The notes below the pieces were generated by a model. It did not search any database, had not been told where the DNA came from, and saw only the letters and a program-made list of their open reading frames with translations. From assembly GCA_036346225.1 (NCBI GenBank), contig JARFIW010000884.1, forward strand, positions 5,690,501 through 5,754,500: a stretch of 64,000 nt of DNA, given 5' to 3'. Of the stretch, positions 43,903 through 54,359 are shown one piece after another (the stretch's first letter is position 1; the number at the start of each line of letters is the position of its first letter). The position numbers and the translations under genes are program-made. The DNA is from Platerodrilus igneus. Lineage: Eukaryota; Arthropoda; Insecta; Coleoptera; Lycidae.

Positions 43903-46281
43903 GTTTCAAAATTGCACGGCACTATTTTAAGGGAGTGTTCTTTAGCACAATATAAACATAAAACTTCTAATAAACGTATGCCCTAAAATGTACCCCTATG
44001 GAGTTATAACCCCTTTAAGCGGGCTAGGTGAAATTGAGTTTTTTTAATTATCTGAAGAACCACAAAAGATATTTTATTCAGATTGTTGTCGCCTACTCAT
44101 GTTTTTATGCCAAATAAGATAGGCTTATCCATTTTTCGATAATAAGATCAGGAGCGTCCCATTCGGGAGGGAGCAATCACGTTTAACCCTGTAATTTTTT
44201 TGTGTGTAAGCTTTTATAAATTATAATGCCAGAATTAGAATCTTTTGACATTTCTGAGTAAAAAAGTCACTCTTGTTTGAAGTCGATATCTGTAGCCGTT
44301 TTCGAGTTAGTTGGGGTGAAGCATTCAGGATGCCCTATGATACTTTACATACCTACATAGATGTTGAGAGTTGAAAATATTTATTACAATTAAACATTTA
44401 AAGTAACTGTTCAAAATGCCCACCATTTTGTTGTATGCAGCATCCAGGACGGCGAATCCATTGCTCTCCGGTAAGTCTTATACCATCAGGACGATTCTTA
44501 ATAGTATCAGCAGCCTCCACGATCCGATTCTTTAACTCCTCTTACGTGTAGATAGGCTTAGAATAAACTATAGTCTTCATCCAACCCCAAACAAAATAAT
44601 GTAACGGTGTTAGATCGGGAGATCGAGGTGGCCATTTAACAGGTCCATTTCGGCCAATCCATCGGTTACCATGTTCTGTGTTTAAATAGTCAGTGACAAT
44701 ATGAGAGAAGTGGGCTGGGGCACCGTCATGCATAAACCAAATCCCACATCTATCGGGAATTGGAATATCCTCTAACAGCTCATAAAGATTATTTTGCAGA
44801 AAATTCAAATAACACACTCCTGAAAGTCTTCGTGGTAAAAAGAAGGGGCCGATGAGATTGTCACCAAGAAGTCTACACCAGACATTTAAGGAAAATGTAT
44901 GCTGATAATGATTTGTGACAGTGGTATGGGGGTTTTCTTCATCCCAAGTATGGGTATTGCAAAAATTGGTAATTCCATTTCTTGTAAAGGTAGATTCATC
45001 TAGCAAGCGGGTCAAGAAGTTACGATGTCGTGTTCATTTTCGAATTAACCACTGCGAAAAATTGGTTCGTTTGATGTAATCTTGCGGTAACAAATCTTGC
45101 ACAGATGTCACGTGAAATGGGTACAGTTTCTGCTCGTGCAATATTCGCCAAACGCTTGCAGATAAAACACCAAAACGAAGAGACAATCTTCTGGTGCTAG
45201 TACTAGGAGATAACTGAACAGCATTGAGTATTTGTTCTTCAACATTTACATCTCGTCGAAATCTTTGTCGACCAGCATTTACTCGTGTAGGTTTTAGCGT
45301 GCCAGTTTCCCCAAGACGTGTTTCAATAGATTGAAATGTTTTACGATTTGGTATCCCTCTAGTTGGAAATTGTTCCTGGTATCTGCAAACTGCAGCAGCG
45401 CCATTTCTCTGTACTTCACCATAAACTAACAGCATGTCTGTTTGTTCTGCAAATGTGAACAAGTTTGTGGTGTCTCCCATGATACAACAAATTAAAGACC
45501 AATTTACACAAAAACTAACAGAACTAGTAACACATATTAATAACTTACACAGTGTTTAAACATAACAAAGGTAATACATAGTAGATACATAATCATCTGT
45601 CAAACAAATAAACGATATGCAACTGTTATAATGTAGAGCTTCTAATATCCAAGGCTATTTGATTAACACCGCATTTTGACATTTAGCTTTAGTCTTCAAC
45701 ATCTAAGTAATACATTGATTAATTTGAGACATATGTATAGTTTATACATATGCCAAGTTGTTACAGAGATATTGAAGGCATATGTTTATTAGATTTATAC
45801 CTATACATATGAAAAGTTCATACTAAAACTAAACGAATAAGGTATGTATCATGGGGCATCCTGAATGCTTCACCTCAATTAACTCAAAAACGGCTACAGA
45901 TATCAACTTCAAACAAGAGTGACTTTTTTACTCAGAAATGTCAAAAGATTCTAATTCTGGCATTACAATTTATAAAAGCTTACACACAAAAAAATTGCAG
46001 GGTTAAACGTGATTGTCCCCCCCCACCCCCGAATGAGACGCTCCTGATCTTATTATCGAAAAATGGATAAGCCTATCTTATGTGGCATAAAAACATGAGT
46101 AGGCAACAAAAATCTGAATAAAATATCTTTTGTGGTTTTCCAGATAGTAATTAAAAAAACTCAATTTCACCTAGCCCCCTTAAAGGGGTACATTTTAGGG
46201 CATACGTTTATTAGAAGTTTTATGTTTATTTTGTGCTACAGAACACTCCCTTAAAATAGTGCCGTGCAATTTTGAAACACC

Positions 46282-46284
<3 letters not shown>
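43899..46284 (-). mobile_element. DD41D mariner-like transposon M2 with about 0.44-kb TIRs
   Basis: Long inverted repeats at about 43899-44351 and 45846-46284 begin (C)AGGGTGTTTCAAAATTGCAC; the left end has lost its first base or two. Both ends abut TA microsatellite. The arms differ at a number of positions and by small indels, so the insertion is not recent. The transposase gene lies between them on the minus strand. Confidence 0.93.
44398..45480 (-). pseudogene. M2 transposase, full length with two in-frame stops
   Basis: A single frame of 361 codons from ATG 45480 to TAA 44398 is interrupted only by TGA 45034-45036 and TAA 44542-44544. The N-terminal part (FTFAEQTDMLLVYGEVQRNG ... RKTFQSIETRLGETGTL) is a helix-turn-helix region of the kind found in many insect transposases (DUF4817-like, from memory). 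The catalytic part has LLDESTF (first Asp), FMHDGAPAHFS (second Asp) and [13 protein letters not shown]. In the last, the third catalytic Asp is His, with spacing 41. So it is inactivated in three ways while its length is unchanged. The end reads RPGCCIQQNGGHFEQLL. Confidence 0.92.

Positions 46285-46332
<48 letters not shown>
46285..46332. repeat. TA microsatellite after M2
   Basis: About 23 TA units. Together with the runs before M1 and between M1 and M2 they suggest one original TA tract split by two insertions. Confidence 0.95.
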
Positions 46333-46334
<2 letters not shown>

Positions 46335-46339
46335 GTAGT

Positions 46340-47264
46340 AATCTAAACAGATATACTCTACTAGGAACAATACAAAATATATATTTAACATATCTTTCAC
46401 CGGTAAGAATTCTGTACTGGCAAACGCTTTCTCGCCAATATGTGTAAGGCTAACAAATGTTTTTCCCTAATAAGTGTGAGATACAGGTCGACGGTCTTCG
46501 TCGCTATGTACATTACGGGACAAAGTTATACGCAATAAAGCTTATCATGACGCTGCAATCACTAGCTAGCGAAGGGCGGGGTCCAATTGAACCTGATATA
46601 TAAGTTAAGCACTGGAGCACGTAGCAGAGTACTTCAATACGGTTGTAATTTGAAATACCAACACAATAATTATAACATAACAAACAAGGGAGAAATCGTA
46701 TAAAGATTAAACAAGAGTAAATAGCATTTACAGCAACAAATACCACTATGGTAATTAACTCAACATTATATTTACGCATACAGCCGGAAGCCAGGGCACT
46801 GCATCAGGTTTCCATTAACAATGCTTCAAATATCTCGCATTGCTGGAATTAGGCGTTTAGCGTGAGTTGGTTTTAACAAGGCTCACGCAGTCAGTATCGA
46901 AGATCTAACCATCGTACGTGAACAAGACTTACTAGAAGTAGGACTAGAGCTAGGTCTATAACGACTAGCACTAAAAAGAAGGAAGGACTCTGAAATAAAT
47001 TAATTAAATCGCGAAATTTAAATTACCTTTAAAAAATTAAACTGGCCTGGAAGTTGCAAATGCGATGAAGAATATATCGAGGAAAATGTTACAAAACGAA
47101 CAGAAAACTGCAACAGAAGTCAACCTGCAAACGGATCGTGAGTTTTATAACAAACCATTTAAAAAACTCATGCGATAATATAGGATAAAGCAATATATAC
47201 TAGATATTCGGTAATCAAAGCTAGTTTTTAAGAGAGATTAATGGAAACGATAAAAAACAAATTA
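46340..47264. other. Spacer, no gene supported
   Basis: Unique-looking AT-rich sequence with one slightly GC-richer patch near 46780-46900. No domain was recognised. Confidence 0.45.
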
Positions 47265-47266
47265 TA

Positions 47267-48914
47267 CAGGGTGATCCTAAATATCATGTACATATGAAAG
47301 GATATGATTCTTTAGCGAATTTTATGACTAAAAATTTATTTATACGCAGGCCCGCAAGCGCTTCGTTTCTGATCTACAAGGTGTTGAAGTATTGAAATTT
47401 TTTGGTTTTCTCTTTATAGCTCCTGCAGTTTTCGAGATATTAAGATCAAATTTGGAATATAAATTACGCCGTAGGGCTTACATTATTGGGCATGTCGAAT
47501 AATTGTGGGAATCTACAGGGTGGTAGTTTTTCGGGGGTCGTGCCCCTTCTTTCCCCCTAAACTTTTTTGAAGTGCACCGCTAGTACCTTTTAAAACAGAA
47601 AATGTTTGGTCTCTTGCAAAACTTAAATACTAACTATAACAAGGAAATTATGTTAAAGCATGTTAAAAGTGACCTACTCCTACATGCGCCCTCTTCTTTT
47701 CATTGATGCCCGTACTCATTCGAACACCAAATGTAGCTATAATTCGATTTAGTAAATCATCAACGTCATTTAATGGTGTTGTATACACTAGAGATTTGAG
47801 ATGCCCCCATAAGAAAAAATCTAGTCTATGTAAGTCAGGGGATCTAGGAGGCCATGTCTGAAGTCCAACCCGTCCTATCTACTTGTTCTCATACACTTCA
47901 TATAAATATTCCCTGGCTAAAATAGAGAAATGTGCCGCAGCGCCATCGTGCATATACCACATTTCATTTGTCAGCAAAAGGTAAGTTTTCGAGTAATAAA
48001 AGCAGTTCGTGTTGCAAAAAATACCTGTATGAGTGACCAGTAAGTCGACCAGGCAAAAAGGAAGGAAAATCAAATCATCCCCAATTATACCATTCCATAT
48101 ATTTAATGAGAACTGCACTTGAAAATACGTGTCTACAATTTCACGTGGATTGTCCTCAGCCCACATGTGGTTGTTGTGAAAATTTATAATAGAATTCCTT
48201 GAAAAATTGGCTTCGTCGGTAAAAAAAAATTTACAATCAAAATTGTGTTTTACTGAATGTTCTTCTATTTCACTTAAAACAGTTTCTTCGATCTGTGGTG
48301 TTCTAACAGTACGTGGTCTAGCTGCATATTTGGTATTTTTACTAAGAGTTTCAGTTTGTACAAGACGCCTATGAATATCCGAAAATACTCGTTGATCAAG
48401 TACTATTCTATTGGGATGTCGTTCCATGTATAGACGTTTGGCTTCAAGTCCATTTCCATTCGCAAGGCCATAGATGAAATACATCTCAGCCATTTCAGAA
48501 TTCGTAAAATTTTGCATTTTTATGGGATAATAACAAGTATTTAAAACACTTTTACACCATACAGTTTACGACTTCCTTTACTTTAATAAACATATGCAGA
48601 CACAAGCTACGAGTCCAAATGAGAAGTGTACTGTCGAAATCAATAAAAACAAGAGATTGTCCAAAATTAATCTCATAACCATTCGACATGTCTAATGATG
48701 TAAGCCATACAGCGTAACCTATATTACAAATTTGATCTTAATATCTCAAAAGTTATAGGAGCTATAAAGAAAAACAAAAAAAAAATCCATACTTCAATAC
48801 TCTGTAGATCGGAAACAAAGTGTTTGCGGACCTATATTTATATAAATTTGTAGTCAAAGAATTCTCCGAAGAATCGCACCCTTTCGTATCTACATGATAT
48901 CTAGGAACATCCTG
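47267..48914 (-). mobile_element. DD41D mariner-like transposon M3 with about 0.25-kb TIRs
   Basis: The termini CAGGGTGATCCTAAATATC (left) and CAGGATGTTCCTAGATATC (right, minus strand) are flanked by TA at 47265-47266 and 48915-48916. The arms run inward to about 47515 and 48655 with many differences, so the insertion is old. A related solo arm lies at 35847-36365. Confidence 0.9.
47663..48517 (-). pseudogene. M3 transposase relic
   Basis: The frame starts at ATG 48517 with a helix-turn-helix region (FTNSEMAEMYFIYGLANGNG ... RVFSDIHRRLVQTETL) like that of M2. A gap follows: the linker is deleted and the catalytic part starts at once with FFFTDEANF (first Asp). A stretch of about 35 codons in the middle reads out of register, with compensating small indels on both sides. 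WYMHDGAAAHFS (second Asp) follows, then a TAG at 47879-47881, then RSPDLHRLDFFLWG with the third Asp at DD41D spacing, and the end GVGHF before TAA 47663. Dead, but all three Asp remain. Confidence 0.88.
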
Positions 48915-48916
48915 TA

Positions 48917-49450
48917 AGGTTTCACTTACAAAGTAGTTACAAATGGATATTTTACCTGGAGTTCTGGAAGATAACCACAACACCACGTACAGGAGTATTA
49001 AAATGGCACCTGCGGAAGCAAAACAGCATCCTGAAAGAACAAAACGTGTGACTGTCGATAGTGGTGCTACAGGCAAAAGAAATTTGCTCCACATTGGGTA
49101 AATAGTACGTATTTGAATGTACAAAACGATTCTCACAAAAGCTTTTATTTTCTCACCTTTAGCTAATTAAATTTGGACAATTGAAATATTTCCTATAGTA
49201 ATTAGCGTGTTATAAATCTTGAAGAACCATAATTAATGCGATAGCCTTAATTCTTCAAGTTTGGTGACTGTCTGGATTCCTGCCAGCTGTCCGATCAATC
49301 CACCTAGCCGATGATGCGTAAATTACCCTCAGGTGTTTTTTGCTTATTGCAATATTCCCTAGTAAGTGTACCACTCTTACTGCCTCTTGGTGTCTACACA
49401 TCACCTTAAATGTCAATTTTATTGTAAATAATTAAAGTCGGTGTTGGTAC
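48917..49450. other. Spacer, no gene supported
   Basis: AT-rich sequence. The minus-strand frame 48762-49136 overlaps the M3 arm and shows no domain. Confidence 0.45.
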
Positions 49451-49454
49451 TAAA

Positions 49455-50085
49455 ATTTTGTTTGTAGAAATATCGAATTAATTTTTATAAAGTTCAATAT
49501 GTACTATCATAAGATCAAACAGTAATATTTTATATTCTCACTATGAGGCTGTATTATAAATGCAGATTTATATTTTTTTATAACGTTTAATATGTACTGT
49601 CATAAGATCTAACAGTAATACGTTTTCATAATTCTTTATACAGCTGCATAAAGTGCACAATTATTTTTCATGAAATTTATTATGTGCTGTCATAAAATCT
49701 AACAGTAATATTTTAGATAATTTTCATTATGAGATTGTATTAAAAATGCGGATATATTTTTTTATAGCATTTAATAAGAACTGTCATAAGATCTAACAGT
49801 AATATTTTTATTTTCATTTCGAGACTATTATAAATACAGATTAATTATAACACTTAATACATACTGTCATAAGATCTAACAATGATATGTTTTACAATTT
49901 TTTATGCAACTGCATCAAAGTGCAGCATTATTTTTATAAGGTTTATTAAGTACTGCCATAAAATCCAACAGTAATATTTTTACAAAGTTCGGCGCGTTAC
50001 TGTCATAAAATCTAACAGTAACATTTTCCAAAATTTTCATTGTGAGAATGTATTAAAAATACAGATTAATTTTTTTACAACGTTC
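49455..50085. repeat. Satellite array of about 90-bp units with a palindromic core
   Basis: Seven units share the core TACTGTCATAAGATCTAACA with the following GTAAT. Cores start at 49502, 49595, 49685, 49778, 49862, 49951 and 49998, so the periods are 93, 90, 93, 84, 89 and 47 bp. TACTGT and ACAGTA are reverse complements, and AGATCT in the middle is a palindrome. The spacers come in two types, one with GAGxxTGTATTAxAAATxCAGA and one with CAxCTGCATxAAxGTGCA. Confidence 0.9.
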
Positions 50086-50089
50086 AGAA

Positions 50090-51536
50090 AACGACAAGAT
50101 TAAATTCTTAGTATAGCTAATTTTGGTTAACACATTTGAGAATTGGTTTACTTTATATATGTATATGTAGTTACTGTGCTTATCAAAGGAATGCTTCATG
50201 GTACTTTAATGTATCACATCCACAATATATCTATTACAGGTGTGGACATAACTTATGTAAACGTAATATTTCATTTAAACAAGAGAATATTCTTATGATT
50301 ATTTTTGATGATAAAATGTACATACTATTGTGCATTTAAAAACAACCCCATTATTTTTGGAATGATAAGAGGTATCAGTTTACGGTTTTGGCAGGTCAAT
50401 AAGTAATCTTATTTATCTTTTTGTAAGATGGCTAGAGTTATACCATCGCCTTTAAAATTTCCCAAAAAAAAAATCATAAATAGAGCTAGGTGTTAAATAA
50501 TGCCCTTTAGTTGGCGGTTGAAAGATTAAATATGTTTATATTTGATTCTGAAATCTTTACATGGAGTCTACGTTTGTAAAAATCGGTTTAGCATTATGGA
50601 AGTTGGAGATTTTTTTCTGTCATCGAAATTACACTTCCACCACCAGTTAGGAATAGGTGATACAGAAATAAAGAATATGAACACTAGTTTCTAAGATTGG
50701 TATTTTTAAACCAATCTTAATTAGGAAACATTTTGTAAAGAACACAATTATATTTTACAAGTGATAGATTGCACCACCTAGCGGAAAACTGCGGACTTAA
50801 AAACATTTTAAAGCATTTTTAGGGTCGAAATTGTTATAGAAATTTTTAACGATATACGGTTTTCGAGATACGGCCGGTCGTCACCCTTCATGAATCACTC
50901 TGTACATCTACACCTAGATGAGTTATACTTTTTGTTTAATTTGTAAATCTCTGCTTCATCATAATGTAGTCAATGTGGTGTTTGTTATTATCTCCTAGTT
51001 GCTCCTAGTAAACACTTGTATTGTGCTTTGAAAAGAGTATTTGAAATTTGTTACGTTCATTTACGGCCGATGAATTAAAAACCACATCGATTCCGTTTCT
51101 ACTCTTCCATACGTTAATAACGTCCTATACATTTTACTTTTTTTTAATAATAAATACGCTTGCGAATAATTTTCAATTTCAAACTATCTACTCTAAAACG
51201 ACCGTTTACGCTATAAATTCTATAGTTGGTATCTTGTTTTGAGTATCCGTTAACTGGCTACACATTACTATAGCGTAAAATTAATCCTTATACTGATACG
51301 ACCGAACGCCTCGTTGAAATAGTGTATTGTATTATTTAATAAAGCTTGGGTCGAGTTTTCTAATCTCCTTTGTGGTATGCTGATAACGTGAGGATTGAAA
51401 CTCGAATTCTTGTAACTTAAAACAATTTCAATTTGATTCTGCAGTTCGTCCTCATATGTATTTTTCTAAACTACTCGTTCTATTACTCCAAGAGCGATGC
51501 GCGTTTTTTTTTTATATAAGAAGTGTAGATTTTGGG
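50090..51536. other. AT-rich stretch with a hairpin and a possible transposon end
   Basis: No gene is supported. A 10-bp perfect hairpin lies at 50692-50719. Around 50866-50920 a terminus-like sequence (minus strand TACAGAGTGATTCATGAAGG) resembles the ends of long-TIR mariner elements; no partner was found. Confidence 0.45.
50692..50719. repeat. Perfect 10-bp inverted repeat
   Basis: TAAGATTGGT (50692-50701) and ACCAATCTTA (50710-50719) are separated by 8 bases and could form a hairpin. Role unknown. Confidence 0.8.
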
Positions 51537-51549
51537 TGTATCGGTAAGT

Positions 51550-51866
51550 TGTGTCTTGTTGATCGGGTACACTCCAAAGTCAGCGCTAGGGATACCATTA
51601 TTTACAAACCCTGTTTTTAGTTTTTATTTTTAGTTTTGTTTCAGTTTTGTCAGATTTTTAGGTTTGTTAGATTGTTAGAGTTTGTTAGATTTGTTAGATT
51701 TTTAGGTTTGTAAGATTTTTATTTAGTTTTTATTTAGGGTGGATCAACTATGAAGTTAGTATAAATTAGAAGCACGTTATTTTTCGCGTTTAAACCCAAT
51801 GTAGTACCTCCGGGTGGAGCATTGGGGACGTGGCCGCGAGTATAGCGGCCCTTATTCAAATTATAA
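51550..51866 (+). mobile_element. LINE A-family 3' end, 317 bp, with perfect target duplications
   Basis: The segment is the last 317 bp of the same LINE as copies A-C, here on the plus strand. It matches 21430-21106 and 18840-18650 in reverse complement. It ends with the 30-nt hairpin (51796-51825, TCCG loop), the GGCCGC/GCGGCC hairpin and the tail TTCAAATTATAA. The 13-bp repeats TGTATCGGTAAGT at 51537-51549 and 51867-51879 bound it exactly, which defines the 3' end of the family. It has no coding sequence. Confidence 0.93.
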
Positions 51867-52003
51867 TGTATCGGTAAGTGCTCCTGAGTTATCAATACTA
51901 ATAAGACTCTCTTTCTAGCTCTTAGCTGGAGGTCAAATTATTTTACGTACGCTATTCTTCTTATGTAGAACCAACTGCGCTGGCATGTGTTCCGCTGTTG
52001 CAG

Positions 52004-52127
52004 GGAGTGTCGCAGCGCTCAACATCTGTCGACCGTGGTGACGCCAAATCTGGACCCAGCTCCCGGACGCTTCGCTGACTCACCTCCGTGGATGCAATGG
52101 GCACACGATAATAGCTGGCACTTGGGG
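52004..52127 (+). CDS. Candidate internal exon of an unknown host gene
   Basis: A GC-richer island stands out from AT-rich flanks. A pyrimidine-rich stretch ending CTGTTGCAG (cag at 52001-52003) precedes it and a strong donor GTATGT follows it at 52128. The 124 nt between are open in one frame, with a split codon at the start and a whole codon at the end. The frame reads QHLSTVVTPNLDPAPGRF and later SPPWMQWAHDNSWHLG, a composition unlike the TE proteins around it. I do not recognise the protein. If real, the introns on both sides are long and hold the LINE tail and the 7-kb transposon. It could also be chance. Confidence 0.45.
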
Positions 52128-52479
52128 GTATGTTTTATTAGTCTTCCCATATATCGGGAGCACCTCTTTTCTTCCTACTTTTGTTGTTCGAGCGTCGCTG
52201 GTGCTACATAGTACTTCACTACATGATTATTAAAATTTGTTCAACCGTAAATAATATTTTTTTACTTAAACACCTTGGTGTTATGAGCAAGCATAAACAG
52301 TAATTTTTCTTTCCTTTCTTTTATTAATGAATACTAAATGTCAAACGAAATGCGCACTTCGTACGTAAAATTTTAAAGTTTGTTCTTTATAATACAAATA
52401 TTTATTTATTTTTTTATTGATTCAAACCGAATTATTTTTTTTTTATTAATGTTTACTATAAATAGAAAATCGATGACAA

Positions 52480-52890
52480 TGTATTTTTTGTGTTGCTACG
52501 AATCCCCCCTCACCGCATTGGTAGGTAGTCCGGTATTTCTACGTTTCTTATGTTCTGTTTTCATCGTGATTCGTGCGGGTCCACAATTTAAATATCCTTT
52601 CTATTTCTGTCTGACCCGTACGCTGCATACGTAGCAAATTACTCGTTTATATTTTGTGCAGACTTGCGCTAACCGCTCTCCTCTGTCATTTCTTTATACC
52701 AATTCATATGCACCTACAATTTGAACCTCTTTTTCTCCTACTTATCTCTCGTTTTGAATCTTCTAATTTGTCATCTTTATTTAGACTCCTAATATTCCAC
52801 TGAAGACCTCTCCTTAGGAGTAATGTCGTATAATTTTCGTTACAGTTTACGGTTTATAGCTCTAGTGTCTTCCGTATGATCGTCGCACTT
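52480..52890 (-). pseudogene. LINE endonuclease fragment (RTE-like)
   Basis: In the minus strand, starting near 52880, broken frames resemble the start of an APE endonuclease ORF (IKMTN, then EKEVQIVGAYELV) and RNDRGERLAQVC, equivalent to the usual GxxGLGxRNERGxRLxxFC block. The rest is unclear. No catalytic motif is complete. It resembles LINE E in type. Confidence 0.4.
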
Positions 52891-52911
52891 GTCATTATAC
52901 AGCAAGACTTC

Positions 52912-53684
52912 TAGTCCAAGAGCCCGTGAACGCCAGACTTACGTCATAGTATAAAAGCTGCATTTTTTTCTGTGTGAAGACACTATAGTAGGTAACAACA
53001 TTTGGCTACTATGAACTTCGAGTCGTGGGCCCTTCGACAGGTATCAGGTAGCAAAGGTGTGAACAATCGCTACTTAATTATAATTACGTCATAGTATAAA
53101 AGCTGAAAATTTGATATGTTGTAGGGATAATTATAACAAACCACCATCCCCATTGCCAGACACTTTGCGTGGGCCCTTCCCTCCGCCAGACACCCTTGAA
53201 GTTCATTATGACGTAATTGTACTTACGTCATAGTATAAAAGCTGAAATTGAAATATGTTACTTCAGCAACTATTTGAAGATGTTCCCCAAGCAGCCAGAC
53301 ACTTTCCATGGTCCTAAAGCCGTGCCAGACACAGTTAAAAAAGACTCAAAATTTCTTTGTATTTGATTTTCTGGAAGAACGGTAGGTCGTAGAGACAAAT
53401 TTTATGAACAAAAATTGTAGAGAACAATTATATCTACAATTTATTTCGTAGAAACGTTGAGCTGCGACCAAAATTGCACGAACTAGAGGGCGCTGGAATT
53501 TCTAAAAATCACTTTTTTCGTTTTTTCACGATAAAACCTGATTTTTGAGGTATAATTTGAATGGGAAAGTTGTAGAGCTAAAAAATATCTACAAAATCGT
53601 TCATATACTTTTTTCTCGTACGATGCGCCATTACAGAGATACAGCGTTTTATTTATTTTTCATTCTTTTCATGTACCATCGACC
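52912..53684 (+). repeat. Left terminal inverted repeat of the 7-kb element
   Basis: The arm holds three copies of TTACGTCATAGTATAAAAG followed by CTG (52939, 53084, 53223) and several CCAGACAC words. It matches the right arm in reverse complement along its whole length, with one 6-bp indel and a few substitutions and homopolymer differences. Confidence 0.95.
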
Positions 53685-54359
53685 AATCTCTTGACGATTT
53701 TTCGTAAATATGTCGTTTTCTATGCTCTGAACAACTTTTGGAGATATTAAAAGAGTTGTAGAGCCTAAAATTATGTACAAATTTCACTTAAAATCATTTT
53801 CATTATACTATATTATTCTTAAAAAAGGTGATGAACTCGAGATGTATTTAGATTCGATTTCCGAAACACCATCACAATCAACTGTAACTTTAGATTATAA
53901 TATTTGAATTTTACACATCGTACTTCGGCATCTATTCGAAGATGTTCTCCAAACAATCAGACAGTTGTATCCTCATACAGCCGTCTCAGGCATAGTTATA
54001 GGTCAACTGATGGTGCGAGCGCAGTGGCAACAAATATGTAAACAAGCACGAATAAACATGTTTTGTCGCGTATCCTCCATGTCCTGCGAGATTTCTTTTT
54101 AGTTCATGATCAGACAGCGATCATTTAACATGCGTCTTCGCATTTATTAGTGTAGTTTTGTGTTCAGAAAGAGTATAATAACAATGGGAGATATACAAAT
54201 TTGTGCTTTTTGCAAGAAAAGTAGTGGTAAAATTTTATTATTCTCTGTCGAGACACTGAAAAAATGTTAAGCAATTCTAAAATTAAGAAAGCAACATAAT
54301 CTTAAATACAAAGATATTACTTTACCAACCGAATATACAGAAAGTGGCTATCACAGAGA

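Noticed and set aside
49455..50085. CRISPR-like array
   Set aside because: Repeats with related spacers of satellite type in a eukaryotic context; spacers are not unique sequences.
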